Part shown: one piece after another, positions 53,182-62,604 of the stretch
Position numbering within the stretch: position 1 is the first letter of the stretch
Layout of the letters: every line of letters starts with the position of its first letter
Origin: Halioglobus maricola
GTDB taxonomy: Bacteria > Pseudomonadota > Gammaproteobacteria > Pseudomonadales > Halieaceae
Length of the DNA stretch: 64,000 nucleotides
Assembly (NCBI RefSeq): GCF_009388985.1
Contig: NZ_CP036422.1
Coordinates: 62,001-126,000 of the forward strand
Reading direction: 5' to 3'
Notes under the pieces: model-generated
The model's input: the letters and a program-made list of their open reading frames with translations, nothing else
What the model was told of the DNA's origin: nothing
The model's database searches: none
Program-made: the position numbers and the translations under genes

Positions 53182-54582
53182 TTGGCCCAGCTCGACCCAG
53201 AAATTATGGCGGCATTTGTAACGATTGTCGGCGAAGCTCGCGTCCTCACAGACGAGAGCGCCTGCGAGCAGTACGGCCTGGACTGGACCCGTTTTTATGC
53301 GCCGGACCCCTCGGCAGTGCTGTTGCCTGGCTCGATTGAGGAAGTGCAGGATATCGTGCGCCTGGCCGCGAAGCACAAGCTTGCGATTGTCCCCTCTGGT
53401 GGCCGCACTGGCCTCAGTGCCGGCGCTGTTGCCGCGAACGGTGAGTTGGTGCTGGCCCTGGATCGGCTGAATACGATTTCTGACTTTAATCCGGTGGACC
53501 GCACCGTGCGCTGTGGTGCCGGAGTGATCACTGAGCAACTGCAGCAGTTTGCGGAAGAGCAGGATCTTTATTACCCGGTTGATTTTGCCTCTGCTGGCTC
53601 CAGCCAGATCGGCGGCAACATCGCCACCAATGCCGGCGGTATCAAGGTGATCAAACACGGCATGACCCGCGACTGGGTGGCCGGCCTCAAGCTGGTGACA
53701 GGAACCGGTGAGCTGCTTGACCTCAACCGTGGGCTGATGAAGAACAATGCGGGCTATGACCTGCGTCAGTTGGCTATCGGTGCAGAGGGAACTCTGGGCG
53801 TGGTGGTGGAAGCCACCATGTCACTGACGCGGACACCAAAAAACCTGGCGGTACTGGTACTTGGCGCGCCAGACATGCAGGCGATCATGCACGTACTCGC
53901 CACTTTCCAGAGCGAGATCGAACTCTCGGCCTTTGAGTTTTTCTCCGAACTTGCTCTGGAGAAAGTGGTTGCTCATCAGGATCTGCCGCGGCCGTTTGAG
54001 ACCGTCTGCGACTACTACGCCCTGCTGGAGTTTGAACAGCCCGATGACCAGGCCATGGACGACGCCATGCGCCTGTTCGAACACTGCATGGAGCAGGGCT
54101 GGGTTTACGATGGCACGGTCAGCCAGAGCCTGGCACAGGCCCAGAATCTTTGGCGCCTGCGTGAAGACATCTCCGAAACGATCACGCCCTGGACGCCCTA
54201 TAAGAACGACATCTCCACCCTGATTGCCAAGGTCCCCGACTTCCTGGCTGAGGTGGAGGCAGTGGTGAACAAGCACTACCCTAATTTTGAAATTGTCTGG
54301 TTCGGTCATATAGGCGATGGCAACGTGCACTTGAATATCCTTAAACCGGAAGACCTGCCCATCGACGAATTCAAAATCCAGTGCGGAGAGGTTTCTACAT
54401 GGGTGTTTGAAATTGTGCAGCGCTATGGTGGCTCTGTTTCTGCCGAACACGGTGTGGGCTTGCTCAAGAAGGAGTACCTGGAGTACTCCCGATCGCCGGT
54501 GGAAATCGAAATGATGAGGGGCATCAAAAAGGTGTTCGATCCACAGGGGATTATGAACCCCGGTAAAATCTTTGACCTATAA
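53182..54582 (+). CDS. D-2-hydroxyglutarate dehydrogenase-like FAD-binding oxidoreductase
   Basis: 466 residues, FAD-PCMH family (GlcD/D2HGDH/LDH-D type). FAD site: VPSGGRTGLSAGAVA and QIGGNIATNAGGIKVIKHG; the C-terminal metal/substrate part has WFGHIGDGNVHLNIL and SVSAEHGVGLLKKEYL, with the His residues expected of D2HGDH. The TTG at 53182 has GGAGG seven bases upstream, a strong site; the longer frame to 53086 runs through the palindrome and is rejected. Pairing with serA is that of Pseudomonas, where the enzyme reconverts the D-2-hydroxyglutarate made by SerA. Overlaps srkA tail-to-tail by six bases. Confidence 0.88.
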   Translation: MAQLDPEIMAAFVTIVGEARVLTDESACEQYGLDWTRFYAPDPSAVLLPGSIEEVQDIVRLAAKHKLAIVPSGGRTGLSAGAVAANGELVLALDRLNTISDFNPVDRTVRCGAGVITEQLQQFAEEQDLYYPVDFASAGSSQIGGNIATNAGGIKVIKHGMTRDWVAGLKLVTGTGELLDLNRGLMKNNAGYDLRQLAIGAEGTLGVVVEATMSLTRTPKNLAVLVLGAPDMQAIMHVLATFQSEIELSAFEFFSELALEKVVAHQDLPRPFETVCDYYALLEFEQPDDQAMDDAMRLFEHCMEQGWVYDGTVSQSLAQAQNLWRLREDISETITPWTPYKNDISTLIAKVPDFLAEVEAVVNKHYPNFEIVWFGHIGDGNVHLNILKPEDLPIDEFKIQCGEVSTWVFEIVQRYGGSVSAEHGVGLLKKEYLEYSRSPVEIEMMRGIKKVFDPQGIMNPGKIFDL

Positions 54583-55566
54583 AAGCCTCAACGGCTCCTC
54601 CTGAAGCGCCGCGAGCTGTTCCCGAAGCTCGAGGATGTGCTCTGCCCAGTAGCGCTCGCTATTGAACCAGGTGAAGGCGCGGGGAAAGGCTGGGTCGTCC
54701 CAGCGACGGGCAAGCCATGCGGCGTAGTGCACCAGGCGCAGGGTGCGCAGGGCTTCAATCCAGCGTAACTGGCGTGGGTCGAAGTCACAAAATTCGGTAT
54801 AGCCTTCAATCAATTCAGAAAGCTGCAGCTCTCGCTCGTGTCGTTCGCCATTGAGAAACATCCATAAATCCTGCACGGCGGGTGCCATCACGCAGTCGTC
54901 CAGGTCGACGAAATGAGCGACATCGTCGCGCCACAGAATATTGCCCACATGGCAGTCGCCGTGAACCCGAATTTCGTCCTCGGGTTTGACGTTGTAAATT
55001 TCGGTGATCGCTTGCAGCAAATCTGCCGTCAGTGAGCTGTAGGCAGGTTCCAATTCTTTCGGGATGAAACCCTCCAGCAAGAACTCGCGACTCTGGGTGA
55101 GCATGCGGTCCACATCGATGCGCTGGCGGTGGGCAAACCTGGCGGCTCGCCCGGTGGCGTGAATGCGTCCGAGGGTGCGGCCGAGAACCAGTTGATTGTC
55201 GAGGTTGTCGAGCTCAGGGGGGTAACCTCCGCGGCGCTGGAACAACGCGATGAGAAAGCCTTCGTACTCATGCAGTGTTTGGCCGTTTTCATCGACCATC
55301 GGTGCCACCACCGAGATCTCCGCATCCTGCAGTTCCAGGCTGAAGCTGTGTTCTTCCTCGATCTGGGCGCGAGACCAGCGACCGGGGCGATAGAACTTGG
55401 CGATCAGGGGCTCACCGTCTTCAATACCAACCTGATAGACCCGGTTCTCGTAGCTGTTCAGCGCCAGTAGTCGCGCGTCTGATAGACGACCAGTGGATTC
55501 CACGGCGTCAATGACTCTATCAGGTGTCAGGCGGTCGTACGGATGGTCGTTGCAATCGTCGCTCAT
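54577..55566 (-). CDS. srkA: Stress response serine/threonine protein kinase SrkA (YihE)
   Basis: Cytoplasmic kinase of the choline-kinase-like fold; in E. coli it protects against stress-induced death. 329 residues. Motifs: ALNSYENRVYQVGIED at the N-terminus, IAKFYRPGRWSRAQI (ATP-binding Lys), RVHGDCHVGNILW (catalytic H, D, N), and HFVDLDDCVMAPAVQDLWMF (metal-binding Asp). Overlaps modC by four bases, so it is the last gene of the comF-mod operon. It usually stands apart from molybdate genes. Confidence 0.93.
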   Translation of the reverse strand: MSDDCNDHPYDRLTPDRVIDAVESTGRLSDARLLALNSYENRVYQVGIEDGEPLIAKFYRPGRWSRAQIEEEHSFSLELQDAEISVVAPMVDENGQTLHEYEGFLIALFQRRGGYPPELDNLDNQLVLGRTLGRIHATGRAARFAHRQRIDVDRMLTQSREFLLEGFIPKELEPAYSSLTADLLQAITEIYNVKPEDEIRVHGDCHVGNILWRDDVAHFVDLDDCVMAPAVQDLWMFLNGERHERELQLSELIEGYTEFCDFDPRQLRWIEALRTLRLVHYAAWLARRWDDPAFPRAFTWFNSERYWAEHILELREQLAALQEEPLRLL

Positions 55567-56642
55567 GGTGTGGCCTCACTGAGCAGGGCGGCGCTCTTTA
55601 TCTGTGCGAAAACTTCGTCACCCACTTTGAGCTCAAGCGCTTCGGCGGATTTGCGGGTGATGCGCGCGAGCAGGAATTGCGAGCCGAGGGCGAGGCGCAG
55701 CAGCAGGCGCGCATCCGAGCAGCTTTCAATTTCGGTGACTGTAACCGGCAGGATGTTGAGAATACTGCTGTCTTGCGCTCGAGTGCGGCAGACACTGACG
55801 TCTCGTGCGGGGATGCGCACCCTGCGTTGGCTGCCGATGGCCTGGTTCAGGTGATTGACCAGCAGGCGCTGGCCCGCCACCTCAATCTCGGTGAGGCCAT
55901 AGCTGCTGTCATGGCCGGAAATCTGGCCGAGCAGAATCGCGGCGGCCTTTGCTTCGTGGGAGAGCTGGTTGTCCAGCCGTGAGGCCAGTTCCAGGAAGGG
56001 CCCCTGAGCTATGGCGCGGCCGTTCTCCAGCAGCAGGACGTGATCCGCCAGGCTGCCTACTTCCTCGATATCATGGCTGACATACAGAATAGGTAATTCC
56101 AGCCGGTCTGCGATGGTCTGTAACAGGCCGAGGCATTCAAGACTGGCTGCCTGATCGAGATTGGCGAGGGGCTCATCCAGCAGTAGTAAGTCCGGCGCGC
56201 CGGATAGTGCTCTGCCGATGGCGACCCGCTGGCGCTGGCCCGCTGATAGTGTGTCCGGCATTTGTTTCAGCAATGGCCCCAGTGCGAGCCATTCAACGAG
56301 TGCAGCACGCTCGACCGAGGCCTTGCTGCGAGCGCGTTGCGCCGCGTAGTCGAGGTTGCCCTCTACGCTGAGTTGAGGAAACAGGCGCGCGTCCTGGAAC
56401 ACATAGCCGATGTTGCGTTGCCAGGGGGGCAAGCTGCTGTCTGAGTTCTGCCAGACCTTGTCACCAAAGCGTATTTCACTGCCAGCCTCGGCGCTGCGCA
56501 AACCAGCGATACAGTCCAACAACGTGCTTTTGCCACTGCCGCTGGGGCCATAGATCGCGGTCACACCTTCCCCGGGCAGTGCCGTCTGCAGTGCCAGTTC
56601 GAATCCGTTTTCGCCGCCGCAGCGCAGGTCCAGGAGCAACAT
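55563..56642 (-). CDS. modC: Molybdate ABC transporter ATP-binding protein
   Basis: 359 residues. ATPase domain: Walker A YGPSGSGKSTLLDCIAGL, the signature LSAGQRQRVAIGRAL, Walker B LLLLDEPLANLD, switch His in LYVSHDIEEV. The C-terminal part, about 120 residues (IPARDVSVCRT and LLARITRKSAEALEL), is the molybdate-binding MOP/TOBE domain that distinguishes ModC. Start ATG at 56642 overlaps the modB stop (TGATG). All neighbours overlap, forming a coupled operon. Confidence 0.95.
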   Translation of the reverse strand: MLLLDLRCGGENGFELALQTALPGEGVTAIYGPSGSGKSTLLDCIAGLRSAEAGSEIRFGDKVWQNSDSSLPPWQRNIGYVFQDARLFPQLSVEGNLDYAAQRARSKASVERAALVEWLALGPLLKQMPDTLSAGQRQRVAIGRALSGAPDLLLLDEPLANLDQAASLECLGLLQTIADRLELPILYVSHDIEEVGSLADHVLLLENGRAIAQGPFLELASRLDNQLSHEAKAAAILLGQISGHDSSYGLTEIEVAGQRLLVNHLNQAIGSQRRVRIPARDVSVCRTRAQDSSILNILPVTVTEIESCSDARLLLRLALGSQFLLARITRKSAEALELKVGDEVFAQIKSAALLSEATP

Positions 56643-57322
56643 CAGCTACTCACCTTCCAACCGGCGCCCTTGCGGTAGACCACAAACAGCAGTGCCAGCG
56701 AGAACAGCAGCAGGCCGGCGGCCAGGCGATGGGCCTCGTCGAATCGTAGCGACTCAACCTGATCGTAGAGGGCTATCGACAGAACCTGGGTCTCGCCGGG
56801 TATGTTGCCGCCGATCATCAATACCACGCCGAACTCGCCTATCGTGTGAGCAAATCCCAATACTGCCGCAGCGACGAAGCTGCGTTTGGTCAGGGGCAGG
56901 ACCACGGAGCGAAACTGGTCGGCGGGCGTCGCCCCCATGGTTGCGGCGGCGTCCAGCAAGCCGTTCGGTACTCGTTGGAAAGCGGCCTGCAATGGCTGCA
57001 CCACGAATGGCAGAGAGTAGATGACCGAGCCGATCACCAGGGCTGAAAAACTGAACGCCAATTGATCACCTGACACGGCCTGCCAGGCTTTTCCAACCGG
57101 CGAGTTTGGCGCCAAAGCGAGCAAGAGGTAGAACCCCAGGACGGTAGGAGGCAGTACCAGAGGCAGGGCCACCACCGCTTCGACCATGGCCGCCAGGTTG
57201 CCGCGCCGGCGCGCCAGCCACCAGGCCAGTGGGGTACCCAGTAGCAGCAAGATGACGGTAGTCGTGGTGGCCAATGCCGCAGTGAGGGCGATGGCGTCAA
57301 GCTCGGCGGCGCTCAGGGGCAA
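56642..57322 (-). CDS. modB: Molybdate ABC transporter permease
   Basis: 226 residues with five or so membrane helices. LPLVLPPTVLGFYLLLALAP and the EAA-type loop DAAATMGATPADQFRSVVLP are conserved in ModB, as is HTIGEFGVVLMIGGNIPGET. Start TTG at 57322, ten bases inside the end of modA, with no strong separate ribosome site, so it is likely read by coupling. Confidence 0.93.
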   Translation of the reverse strand: MPLSAAELDAIALTAALATTTTVILLLLGTPLAWWLARRRGNLAAMVEAVVALPLVLPPTVLGFYLLLALAPNSPVGKAWQAVSGDQLAFSFSALVIGSVIYSLPFVVQPLQAAFQRVPNGLLDAAATMGATPADQFRSVVLPLTKRSFVAAAVLGFAHTIGEFGVVLMIGGNIPGETQVLSIALYDQVESLRFDEAHRLAAGLLLFSLALLFVVYRKGAGWKVSS

Positions 57323-58011
57323 GGTTGGTAACCCGAATCCAGAATCAGTGAGCGCACGGTATCACTTCCCAGCCATGCTAGGTAGGCGGAGAGGTCTGGG
57401 TGTTGCGCCAGTACCACGGCGTGCTGCGCTAGCTCACGGTGCCAACTGGCGGGAATCGGTGCTCCCTCCGCTCCAGCGAGGGAGCGGGAGACAATCGCCA
57501 TGTCGACTGTGCCGCTGCGCCAGAACTGGTAGGCCTGCAATACGTTGTTCCCCCGCACCAGTTTGCGCTGGGGGCTGAAATTCTCCCGGGCCAATACGTC
57601 TTTTGCCGCGCGGCCATAGGGGGCGGTATCCGGGTTGGCGATGGCGAGACTTCTGTCGCTTTCGGCAAGCCGTTCCGTCGGGCCACCGACCAGGGCCAGT
57701 TGGCCGACGGCGTAGCAGAACGGTTGTTGACCAATGCCTTGCGCGAACAGGCGCGCAGGGGCCTCGGCATCTGCGGCGAGCAGTAGATGGTAGGGCGCGC
57801 CATACATCGCCTGACTGGTCAGGATGCCGGTTGAGGCGCTGCTCAGGGTGACCTCGCGTCCGCTGCTCGCAGTGAATTCGGCGTTAATGCGTTCGATGGT
57901 TGGCCGAAAATTCGCCGCTGCGGCAATATTCAGCGGGCGTTCGGCAAGGCTTGCCATGGGCAGGAGCAGCAGCAGGGCGAACAGCAATGGCACGAAGAGG
58001 TCTCTCGTCAA
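57313..58011 (-). CDS. modA: Molybdate ABC transporter substrate-binding protein
   Basis: 232 residues. Signal peptide (LFVPLLFALLLLLPMASLAE) then NIAAAANFRPTIERINAEF, the ModA start; SSASTGILTSQAMYGAPYH holds the oxyanion-binding Ser residues, and IANPDTAPYGRAAKDVL is the conserved ModA motif. The start TTG at 58011 overlaps the comF stop (TTGA); an in-frame GTG at 57993 would shorten the signal peptide. Slightly short for ModA but complete. Confidence 0.93.
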   Translation of the reverse strand: MTRDLFVPLLFALLLLLPMASLAERPLNIAAAANFRPTIERINAEFTASSGREVTLSSASTGILTSQAMYGAPYHLLLAADAEAPARLFAQGIGQQPFCYAVGQLALVGGPTERLAESDRSLAIANPDTAPYGRAAKDVLARENFSPQRKLVRGNNVLQAYQFWRSGTVDMAIVSRSLAGAEGAPIPASWHRELAQHAVVLAQHPDLSAYLAWLGSDTVRSLILDSGYQPCP

Positions 58012-58730
58012 TCAATCGGGGTGCGGGCCAGGCACCAGATTTCCACGCCCGCAGCGCCCGCGTCGAGGAGGGCAGAGGCGGCGGCATCAGCCGTGGCGCC
58101 GGTGGTCATCACATCATCCACCAGGGCGATGCGCAGGCTGTCACAGCGCCGGCGCACTGTAAAGGCACCCCGCAGGTTGGTGGCTCTGGCCCGCGCATCC
58201 ATGCCGGACTGGGCCGCAGTGGCGCGGTTACGTCGAAGGAGGCGCCTGTCCACTCTTACCCCGCCGAGAGCCGGCCCGTGGCTGACGAGAGCCCGGGCAA
58301 GCAGTTCCGTCTGGTTGTAGCCGCGTCGCAGTTGCCTGCTCCAGTGCATGGGTACGGGCACCAGCAGGTCGGGTCTTGTGACATGGCTTCGGTGTAGCCA
58401 GAGTGATGCCAACAAGGGTGTAAATCGCTGTTGCCCATGGTATTTCCACTGTTGGATCAGATACGCCAGATATTCGCCGTAAAGCAGGGGGACCGCTGCG
58501 CGTTCGAAGGCCGGGCGATGCTGCTGGCAGCGGCCGCAGAGTACCGCGGGTGAACCCTCTGGCAGCGGCAGGGCGCAGCATGGGCAGTGGCTGGTATTGA
58601 GAGGCATCTCCCGCTGGCAGTGTTCGCACAGTGGCAGCGGCGAGTGGCTGAACAAGCCGCAAAGAGCGCAGTACTGGGGCAGAAGCCCTTCGAGCAGGAA
58701 GTGCGATACGGCTTTTAGCTTGTTAACCAT
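58008..58730 (-). CDS. comF: ComF family protein (double zinc ribbon, phosphoribosyltransferase-like)
   Basis: 240 residues. Two zinc-ribbon knuckles at the N-terminus (YCALCG, CEHCQRE, CPCCALPLPE, CGRCQQH) and a C-terminal PRTase fold with IALVDDVMTTGATADAAA, the PRPP loop. Homologs act in DNA uptake (ComF) or gluconate use (GntX). First gene of the comF-modABC-srkA operon. Its start codon (58728-58730) borders the left half of the predicted BirA site, so biotin status might affect it too. Confidence 0.93.
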   Translation of the reverse strand: MVNKLKAVSHFLLEGLLPQYCALCGLFSHSPLPLCEHCQREMPLNTSHCPCCALPLPEGSPAVLCGRCQQHRPAFERAAVPLLYGEYLAYLIQQWKYHGQQRFTPLLASLWLHRSHVTRPDLLVPVPMHWSRQLRRGYNQTELLARALVSHGPALGGVRVDRRLLRRNRATAAQSGMDARARATNLRGAFTVRRRCDSLRIALVDDVMTTGATADAAASALLDAGAAGVEIWCLARTPID

Positions 58731-58752
58731 CCGGGGCCCTCCAGGTTGACAG
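58720..58752. promoter_or_regulatory. Predicted BirA operator of the biotin operon
   Basis: TTGTTAACC (58720-58728) - 15 bases - GGTTGACAG (58744-58752). The left arm matches the BirA consensus TTGTWAACC perfectly and the right arm matches GGTTWACAA in seven of nine places, with the usual spacing of 14-16. It overlaps the comF start codon and contains the bioB -35 box, the classical layout for biotin-dependent repression. Confidence 0.72.
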
Positions 58753-58773
58753 CACTTTTGTTGGGGGTATCAT
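58746..58773 (+). promoter_or_regulatory. Predicted sigma-70 promoter of the bio operon
   Basis: A perfect -35 box TTGACA (58746-58751), a 16-base spacer and -10 box TATCAT (58768-58773, five of six to TATAAT). It lies 41 bases upstream of bioB and its -35 is inside the right arm of the BirA operator. Confidence 0.7.
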
Positions 58774-58814
58774 TTCGGTCTCCAAACTTTGCCAGTTGAA
58801 AATCCAGGTTTGCC

Positions 58815-59855
58815 ATGAGCATTGCTACCGTTATCGCCGAGCCCACTTCCCGGGACATTCGCCACAATTGGACCCGCGAGGAAGTTGAGGCGTTATTCGC
58901 CCTGCCGTTCAACGACCTGTTGTTCGAGGCCCAAAGTCTGCATCGCAAGTATTTTGACCCCAATAAGGTCCAGGTGAGCACATTGCTTTCCATCAAAACT
59001 GGCGCCTGCCCCGAGGACTGCGCCTATTGCCCCCAGAGCACCCGCTATGACACGGGCCTGGAAGTGGAAAAGTTGATGGAAGTGCAGAAAGTGCTAGAGC
59101 AGGCCCGCGCCGCCAAGGCCGCCGGCTCTACCCGTTTCTGTATGGGTGCCGCCTGGCGAAGCCCCAAGCAAAGGGATATGCCTCACGTTGTCGCCATGGT
59201 CAAAGGTGTGCGCGAGTTGGGTCTGGAGACCTGTATGACCCTGGGCATGCTGACCGAGGGTCAGGCTGCAGAGCTAGCTGAGGCGGGTCTGGATTACTAC
59301 AACCATAATCTGGATACCTCACCGGAGTACTACGGCGACATCATTACCACTCGCACCTACCAGGACCGTCTGGATACCCTGGACCATGTGCGGGACTCGG
59401 GTATGAAAATCTGTTCCGGCGGTATCGTTGGTATGGGTGAGCAGCAGGGCGACCGCGCCGGGATGCTGCAACAGCTGGCAAATCTGTCCCAGCACCCGGA
59501 GAGTGTGCCCATCAATATGTTGGTGCGTGTAGAAGGGACACCGCTCGAGGCCGAGGACGACCTCGATTCTTTTGAATTCATCCGTGTCATTGCGGTTGCC
59601 CGCATCATGATGCCTGCTTCCCACGTGCGCCTATCCGCCGGTCGCGAAGAAATGAATGAGCAGATGCACGCACTGGCCTACTTCGCAGGGGCAAACTCCA
59701 TCTTCTACGGTGAAAAGTTGCTGACGACACCCAACCCGCGAGCGAACAGCGACATGGCCCTGTTCGGCAAACTGGGAATTAATACTGAAGAGTTGGCGCT
59801 GGAGCAGCCGCCCGAGGACCCAAGCCCTCAATTCTACGACGCTGCCCGCGCCTGA
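58815..59855 (+). CDS. bioB: Biotin synthase
   Basis: Radical SAM enzyme inserting sulfur into dethiobiotin, the last step of biotin synthesis. 346 residues. The CxxxCxxC cluster loop is [15 protein letters not shown] near residues 56-70; [13 protein letters not shown] and the auxiliary-cluster ligands ([15 protein letters not shown]) follow. [20 protein letters not shown] sequence ([14 protein letters not shown]) with the conserved Arg in RLSAGREEM is present. First gene of bioB-bioF-bioHC-bioD; bioA is not in this window. Confidence 0.97.
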   Translation: MSIATVIAEPTSRDIRHNWTREEVEALFALPFNDLLFEAQSLHRKYFDPNKVQVSTLLSIKTGACPEDCAYCPQSTRYDTGLEVEKLMEVQKVLEQARAAKAAGSTRFCMGAAWRSPKQRDMPHVVAMVKGVRELGLETCMTLGMLTEGQAAELAEAGLDYYNHNLDTSPEYYGDIITTRTYQDRLDTLDHVRDSGMKICSGGIVGMGEQQGDRAGMLQQLANLSQHPESVPINMLVRVEGTPLEAEDDLDSFEFIRVIAVARIMMPASHVRLSAGREEMNEQMHALAYFAGANSIFYGEKLLTTPNPRANSDMALFGKLGINTEELALEQPPEDPSPQFYDAARA

Positions 59856-59863
59856 GTGGTGCG

Positions 59864-61036
59864 GTGCCAGGCTTCAACGAGCGTATTCAAGCTGCCCTCG
59901 AGCAGCGCCGTCGCGACGACCTTTATCGCCAGCGCCTGACTCTGGAATCCAGCCAGGGCCCAACGGTGCGCGTTGAAGGGCGCGAGGTTCTTAATTTTTG
60001 CAGCAACGACTACCTGGGCCTCGCCGCCCACCCAGAGGTGGTGGCCGGCTTGTGCGAAGGAGCTGAACGCTACGGTGTGGGTAGTGGGGCATCGCATCTG
60101 GTGTGCGGCCACTCGGCGCCTCACCATGCGCTGGAAGAGGCTCTCGCTGAGCTGACGGGGCGGCCTCGGGCCTTGCTGTTTTCTTCCGGCTACTCCGCCA
60201 ACACCGGCACGCTTGGCTCCCTTCTGCAAAAAGGTGATTCAGTTTTCCAGGATCGTCTCAACCACGCCTCGCTACTGGACGGCGGCCTCCATAGCGGGGC
60301 GCGTTTCCAGCGCTTCCGGCACAGCGATGTGCCACACCTCGAACACAAATTGGCCGGCGTGACCGAGGGCGAGAAGCTCGTGGTGGTCGATGGGGTGTTC
60401 AGCATGGATGGCGATGTGGCTCCGCTCACCGATCTCGCCGCTGCGTGCCGGCGTAACAATGCCTGGTTAATGGTAGATGACGCTCACGGTTTTGGTGTCA
60501 TGGGCCCCGGTGGTGCCGGCAGTGTTGCCGCCGCCGGCCTGGATGTCGATGATGTGCCGGTGCTCATGGCCACACTGGGCAAAGCATTGGGCTGTGCCGG
60601 TGCTTTTGTCGCTGGCGAAGCGCCGCTGATTGAGAGCCTTGTCCAGAGTGCTCGCAATTACATCTATACCACGGCACTGCCGCCTGCTGTGGCCTCAGCT
60701 GCCCTGGCTGCAGTGCGTCTGCTGACCACAGAGGCCTGGCGCCGCGAACATCTGGAACAACTGATCCGGCGTTTCCGTGCGGGAGCAGAAGCTGTTGGCC
60801 TGCCACTCATGGCGTCTACGAGTGCTATCCAGCCCTTGTTAGTGGGTGACGCCGGCAAAGCACTCGAATTGAGCGCAAGGCTGCGCGTGGCCGGTCTTCT
60901 TGTGGGCGCGATTCGCCCACCTACCGTACCCGCTGGTACCTCTCGTTTACGCATCACATTGACGGCGGCTCACTCAGAGCAACAGGTGGATCGCCTGCTG
61001 GAAGTACTGGCTGAAGAGGCGGCTCAAGTACTGTGA
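59864..61036 (+). CDS. bioF: 8-amino-7-oxononanoate synthase
   Basis: PLP-dependent condensation of pimeloyl-ACP with alanine. 390 residues. Motifs: [17 protein letters not shown] near residue 43, [41 protein letters not shown], and the PLP lysine in [14 protein letters not shown]. Start GTG at 59864, eight bases after the bioB stop. The stop overlaps the next GTG (GTGA). Confidence 0.96.
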   Translation: MPGFNERIQAALEQRRRDDLYRQRLTLESSQGPTVRVEGREVLNFCSNDYLGLAAHPEVVAGLCEGAERYGVGSGASHLVCGHSAPHHALEEALAELTGRPRALLFSSGYSANTGTLGSLLQKGDSVFQDRLNHASLLDGGLHSGARFQRFRHSDVPHLEHKLAGVTEGEKLVVVDGVFSMDGDVAPLTDLAAACRRNNAWLMVDDAHGFGVMGPGGAGSVAAAGLDVDDVPVLMATLGKALGCAGAFVAGEAPLIESLVQSARNYIYTTALPPAVASAALAAVRLLTTEAWRREHLEQLIRRFRAGAEAVGLPLMASTSAIQPLLVGDAGKALELSARLRVAGLLVGAIRPPTVPAGTSRLRITLTAAHSEQQVDRLLEVLAEEAAQVL

Positions 61037-62604
61037 AGCTGGTCCCCGAATATCTTCCTGCCAACAGTGAGCCCGGTTTGGACTTGGTCCTGTTACACGG
61101 CTGGGGCGCTAACCGAGAGGTATGGCGACCATTGCTCGCATACCTGCGCAGCTGGGCTAACGTCACCTTGCTGGACCTGCCCGGCCTCGCACCGGATTGT
61201 GATGGATTGCAACCGGAGCTCGACGCACTGTTGGACTCGATTCTTGAGGCGACCCCGCAGCGAGCTGTCTACCTGGGCTGGTCCCTCGGCGGGCAACTTG
61301 CCCTTGCTCTGGCGGAGCGAGCAGAAAACAGAGTAGAGGCAGTGATAACACTGTGCAGTAACCCCCGCTTTGTTGCCGATGAAAATTGGCCGGGCATGGC
61401 CGCTCCAGAATTGGCGGAATTCCAAGCCGCCTGCGCGGCAGATCCTCGGCGTACGCTGCGCCGTTTCGACAGTTTGCAGGTGGCCGGCGCTTTGGTGCCT
61501 CGACCCTTGTTGCGCGCGCTGCAAGCCTCGCGTCCAGCCGAGACGTCAGACGCGCTTGGCACGGGCCTGAGCTGGCTGGCAACGCTGGATCAGCGGATTG
61601 TCTTGAGCGGCCTGCAGATACCCCATTTGCATCTGCTTGCGGCTAACGATCAACTCCATCCTCCGGGTCTGGCAGAGGCATTGCGAGGTATTGCGACCGG
61701 CGAGGTCGAAGTCTTGCCAGACTGCAGCCATGCTGCGCTGCTGGAGCAACCCGCGACGATTAACACTCGCCTGCAGGCCTTTTTCCGGCGCTGCGAATTA
61801 CTGCCGGGGCAGGGAGCACCAGTTGCACTGGCTAAATCTGACGTGGCTGATTCCTTCAGTCGCGCGGCTGCGCAATATGACAGTGTGGCGCAATTACAGC
61901 GAGATGTTGGCGAACGCCTGCTGCAGCAGATCGGCGATTTGCCTGAGGCTCCCGCGACGGTGCTGGACCTGGGCAGCGGTACGGGCTATTTCTGTACTGC
62001 GCTCAAGGCGGAGTTTCCCGATAGCGAATATATTGGGCTCGACCTTGCCGAAGGCATGGTGCGTTTCGCACGCGAAGCTCACCCCGCGGCTGGCCAGTGG
62101 TTGGTCGCGGATGCTGAGGCCTTGCCGCTGGCCGCCAACTCGGTGGATTTGGTTTTCAGCAGCCTCGCCATTCAGTGGTGCCTGCGCCCAGAGCTGTTGT
62201 TTGCGGAAATCGCGCGCGTTTTGCGCCCGGGCGGCCGCTGCGTATTCACTTCGCTGGGACCGGCCACATTGCACGAGCTGCGCAGCGCGTGGGCAACCGT
62301 GGACGAGCATCAGCATGTAAATGCGTTCTTGCCCCTGACCCGGCTGGAAAGCGCTGCGGTGCAAGTACCGGGTATTTCCCTTACAGCGAACGTGGAGCCG
62401 TTCCGCATGGAATATCAGCAGGTACGAGAACTATTGAATGAGCTAAAAACCCTGGGTGCACATAATGTAAACCGCGACCGCCCCGCGGGCTTGACCGGAC
62501 GACGCGCCTTGCAGGGGATGTTGCAGGCTTACGAAAAATGGCGCCAGGATGGTGTGCTACCCGCCAGTTACGAGGTGTTTTTTGGCACCCTGGAGAAATT
62601 GTGA
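61033..62604 (+). CDS. bioHC: BioH-BioC fusion: pimeloyl-ACP methyl ester esterase / malonyl-ACP O-methyltransferase
   Basis: 523 residues in two domains. Residues 1 to about 250 are a BioH alpha/beta-hydrolase: oxyanion [12 protein letters not shown], nucleophile [14 protein letters not shown], Asp in [10 protein letters not shown] and His in [11 protein letters not shown]. From about 270 on comes Bio[20 protein letters not shown], motif [14 protein letters not shown], and [19 protein letters not shown]. One protein thus starts (methyl cap) and ends (cap removal) pimeloyl-ACP synthesis. Fusion in this order is known from some Cellvibrionales such as Saccharophagus. No frameshift; the linker is about 20 residues. 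Confidence 0.94.
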   Translation: MKLVPEYLPANSEPGLDLVLLHGWGANREVWRPLLAYLRSWANVTLLDLPGLAPDCDGLQPELDALLDSILEATPQRAVYLGWSLGGQLALALAERAENRVEAVITLCSNPRFVADENWPGMAAPELAEFQAACAADPRRTLRRFDSLQVAGALVPRPLLRALQASRPAETSDALGTGLSWLATLDQRIVLSGLQIPHLHLLAANDQLHPPGLAEALRGIATGEVEVLPDCSHAALLEQPATINTRLQAFFRRCELLPGQGAPVALAKSDVADSFSRAAAQYDSVAQLQRDVGERLLQQIGDLPEAPATVLDLGSGTGYFCTALKAEFPDSEYIGLDLAEGMVRFAREAHPAAGQWLVADAEALPLAANSVDLVFSSLAIQWCLRPELLFAEIARVLRPGGRCVFTSLGPATLHELRSAWATVDEHQHVNAFLPLTRLESAAVQVPGISLTANVEPFRMEYQQVRELLNELKTLGAHNVNRDRPAGLTGRRALQGMLQAYEKWRQDGVLPASYEVFFGTLEKL

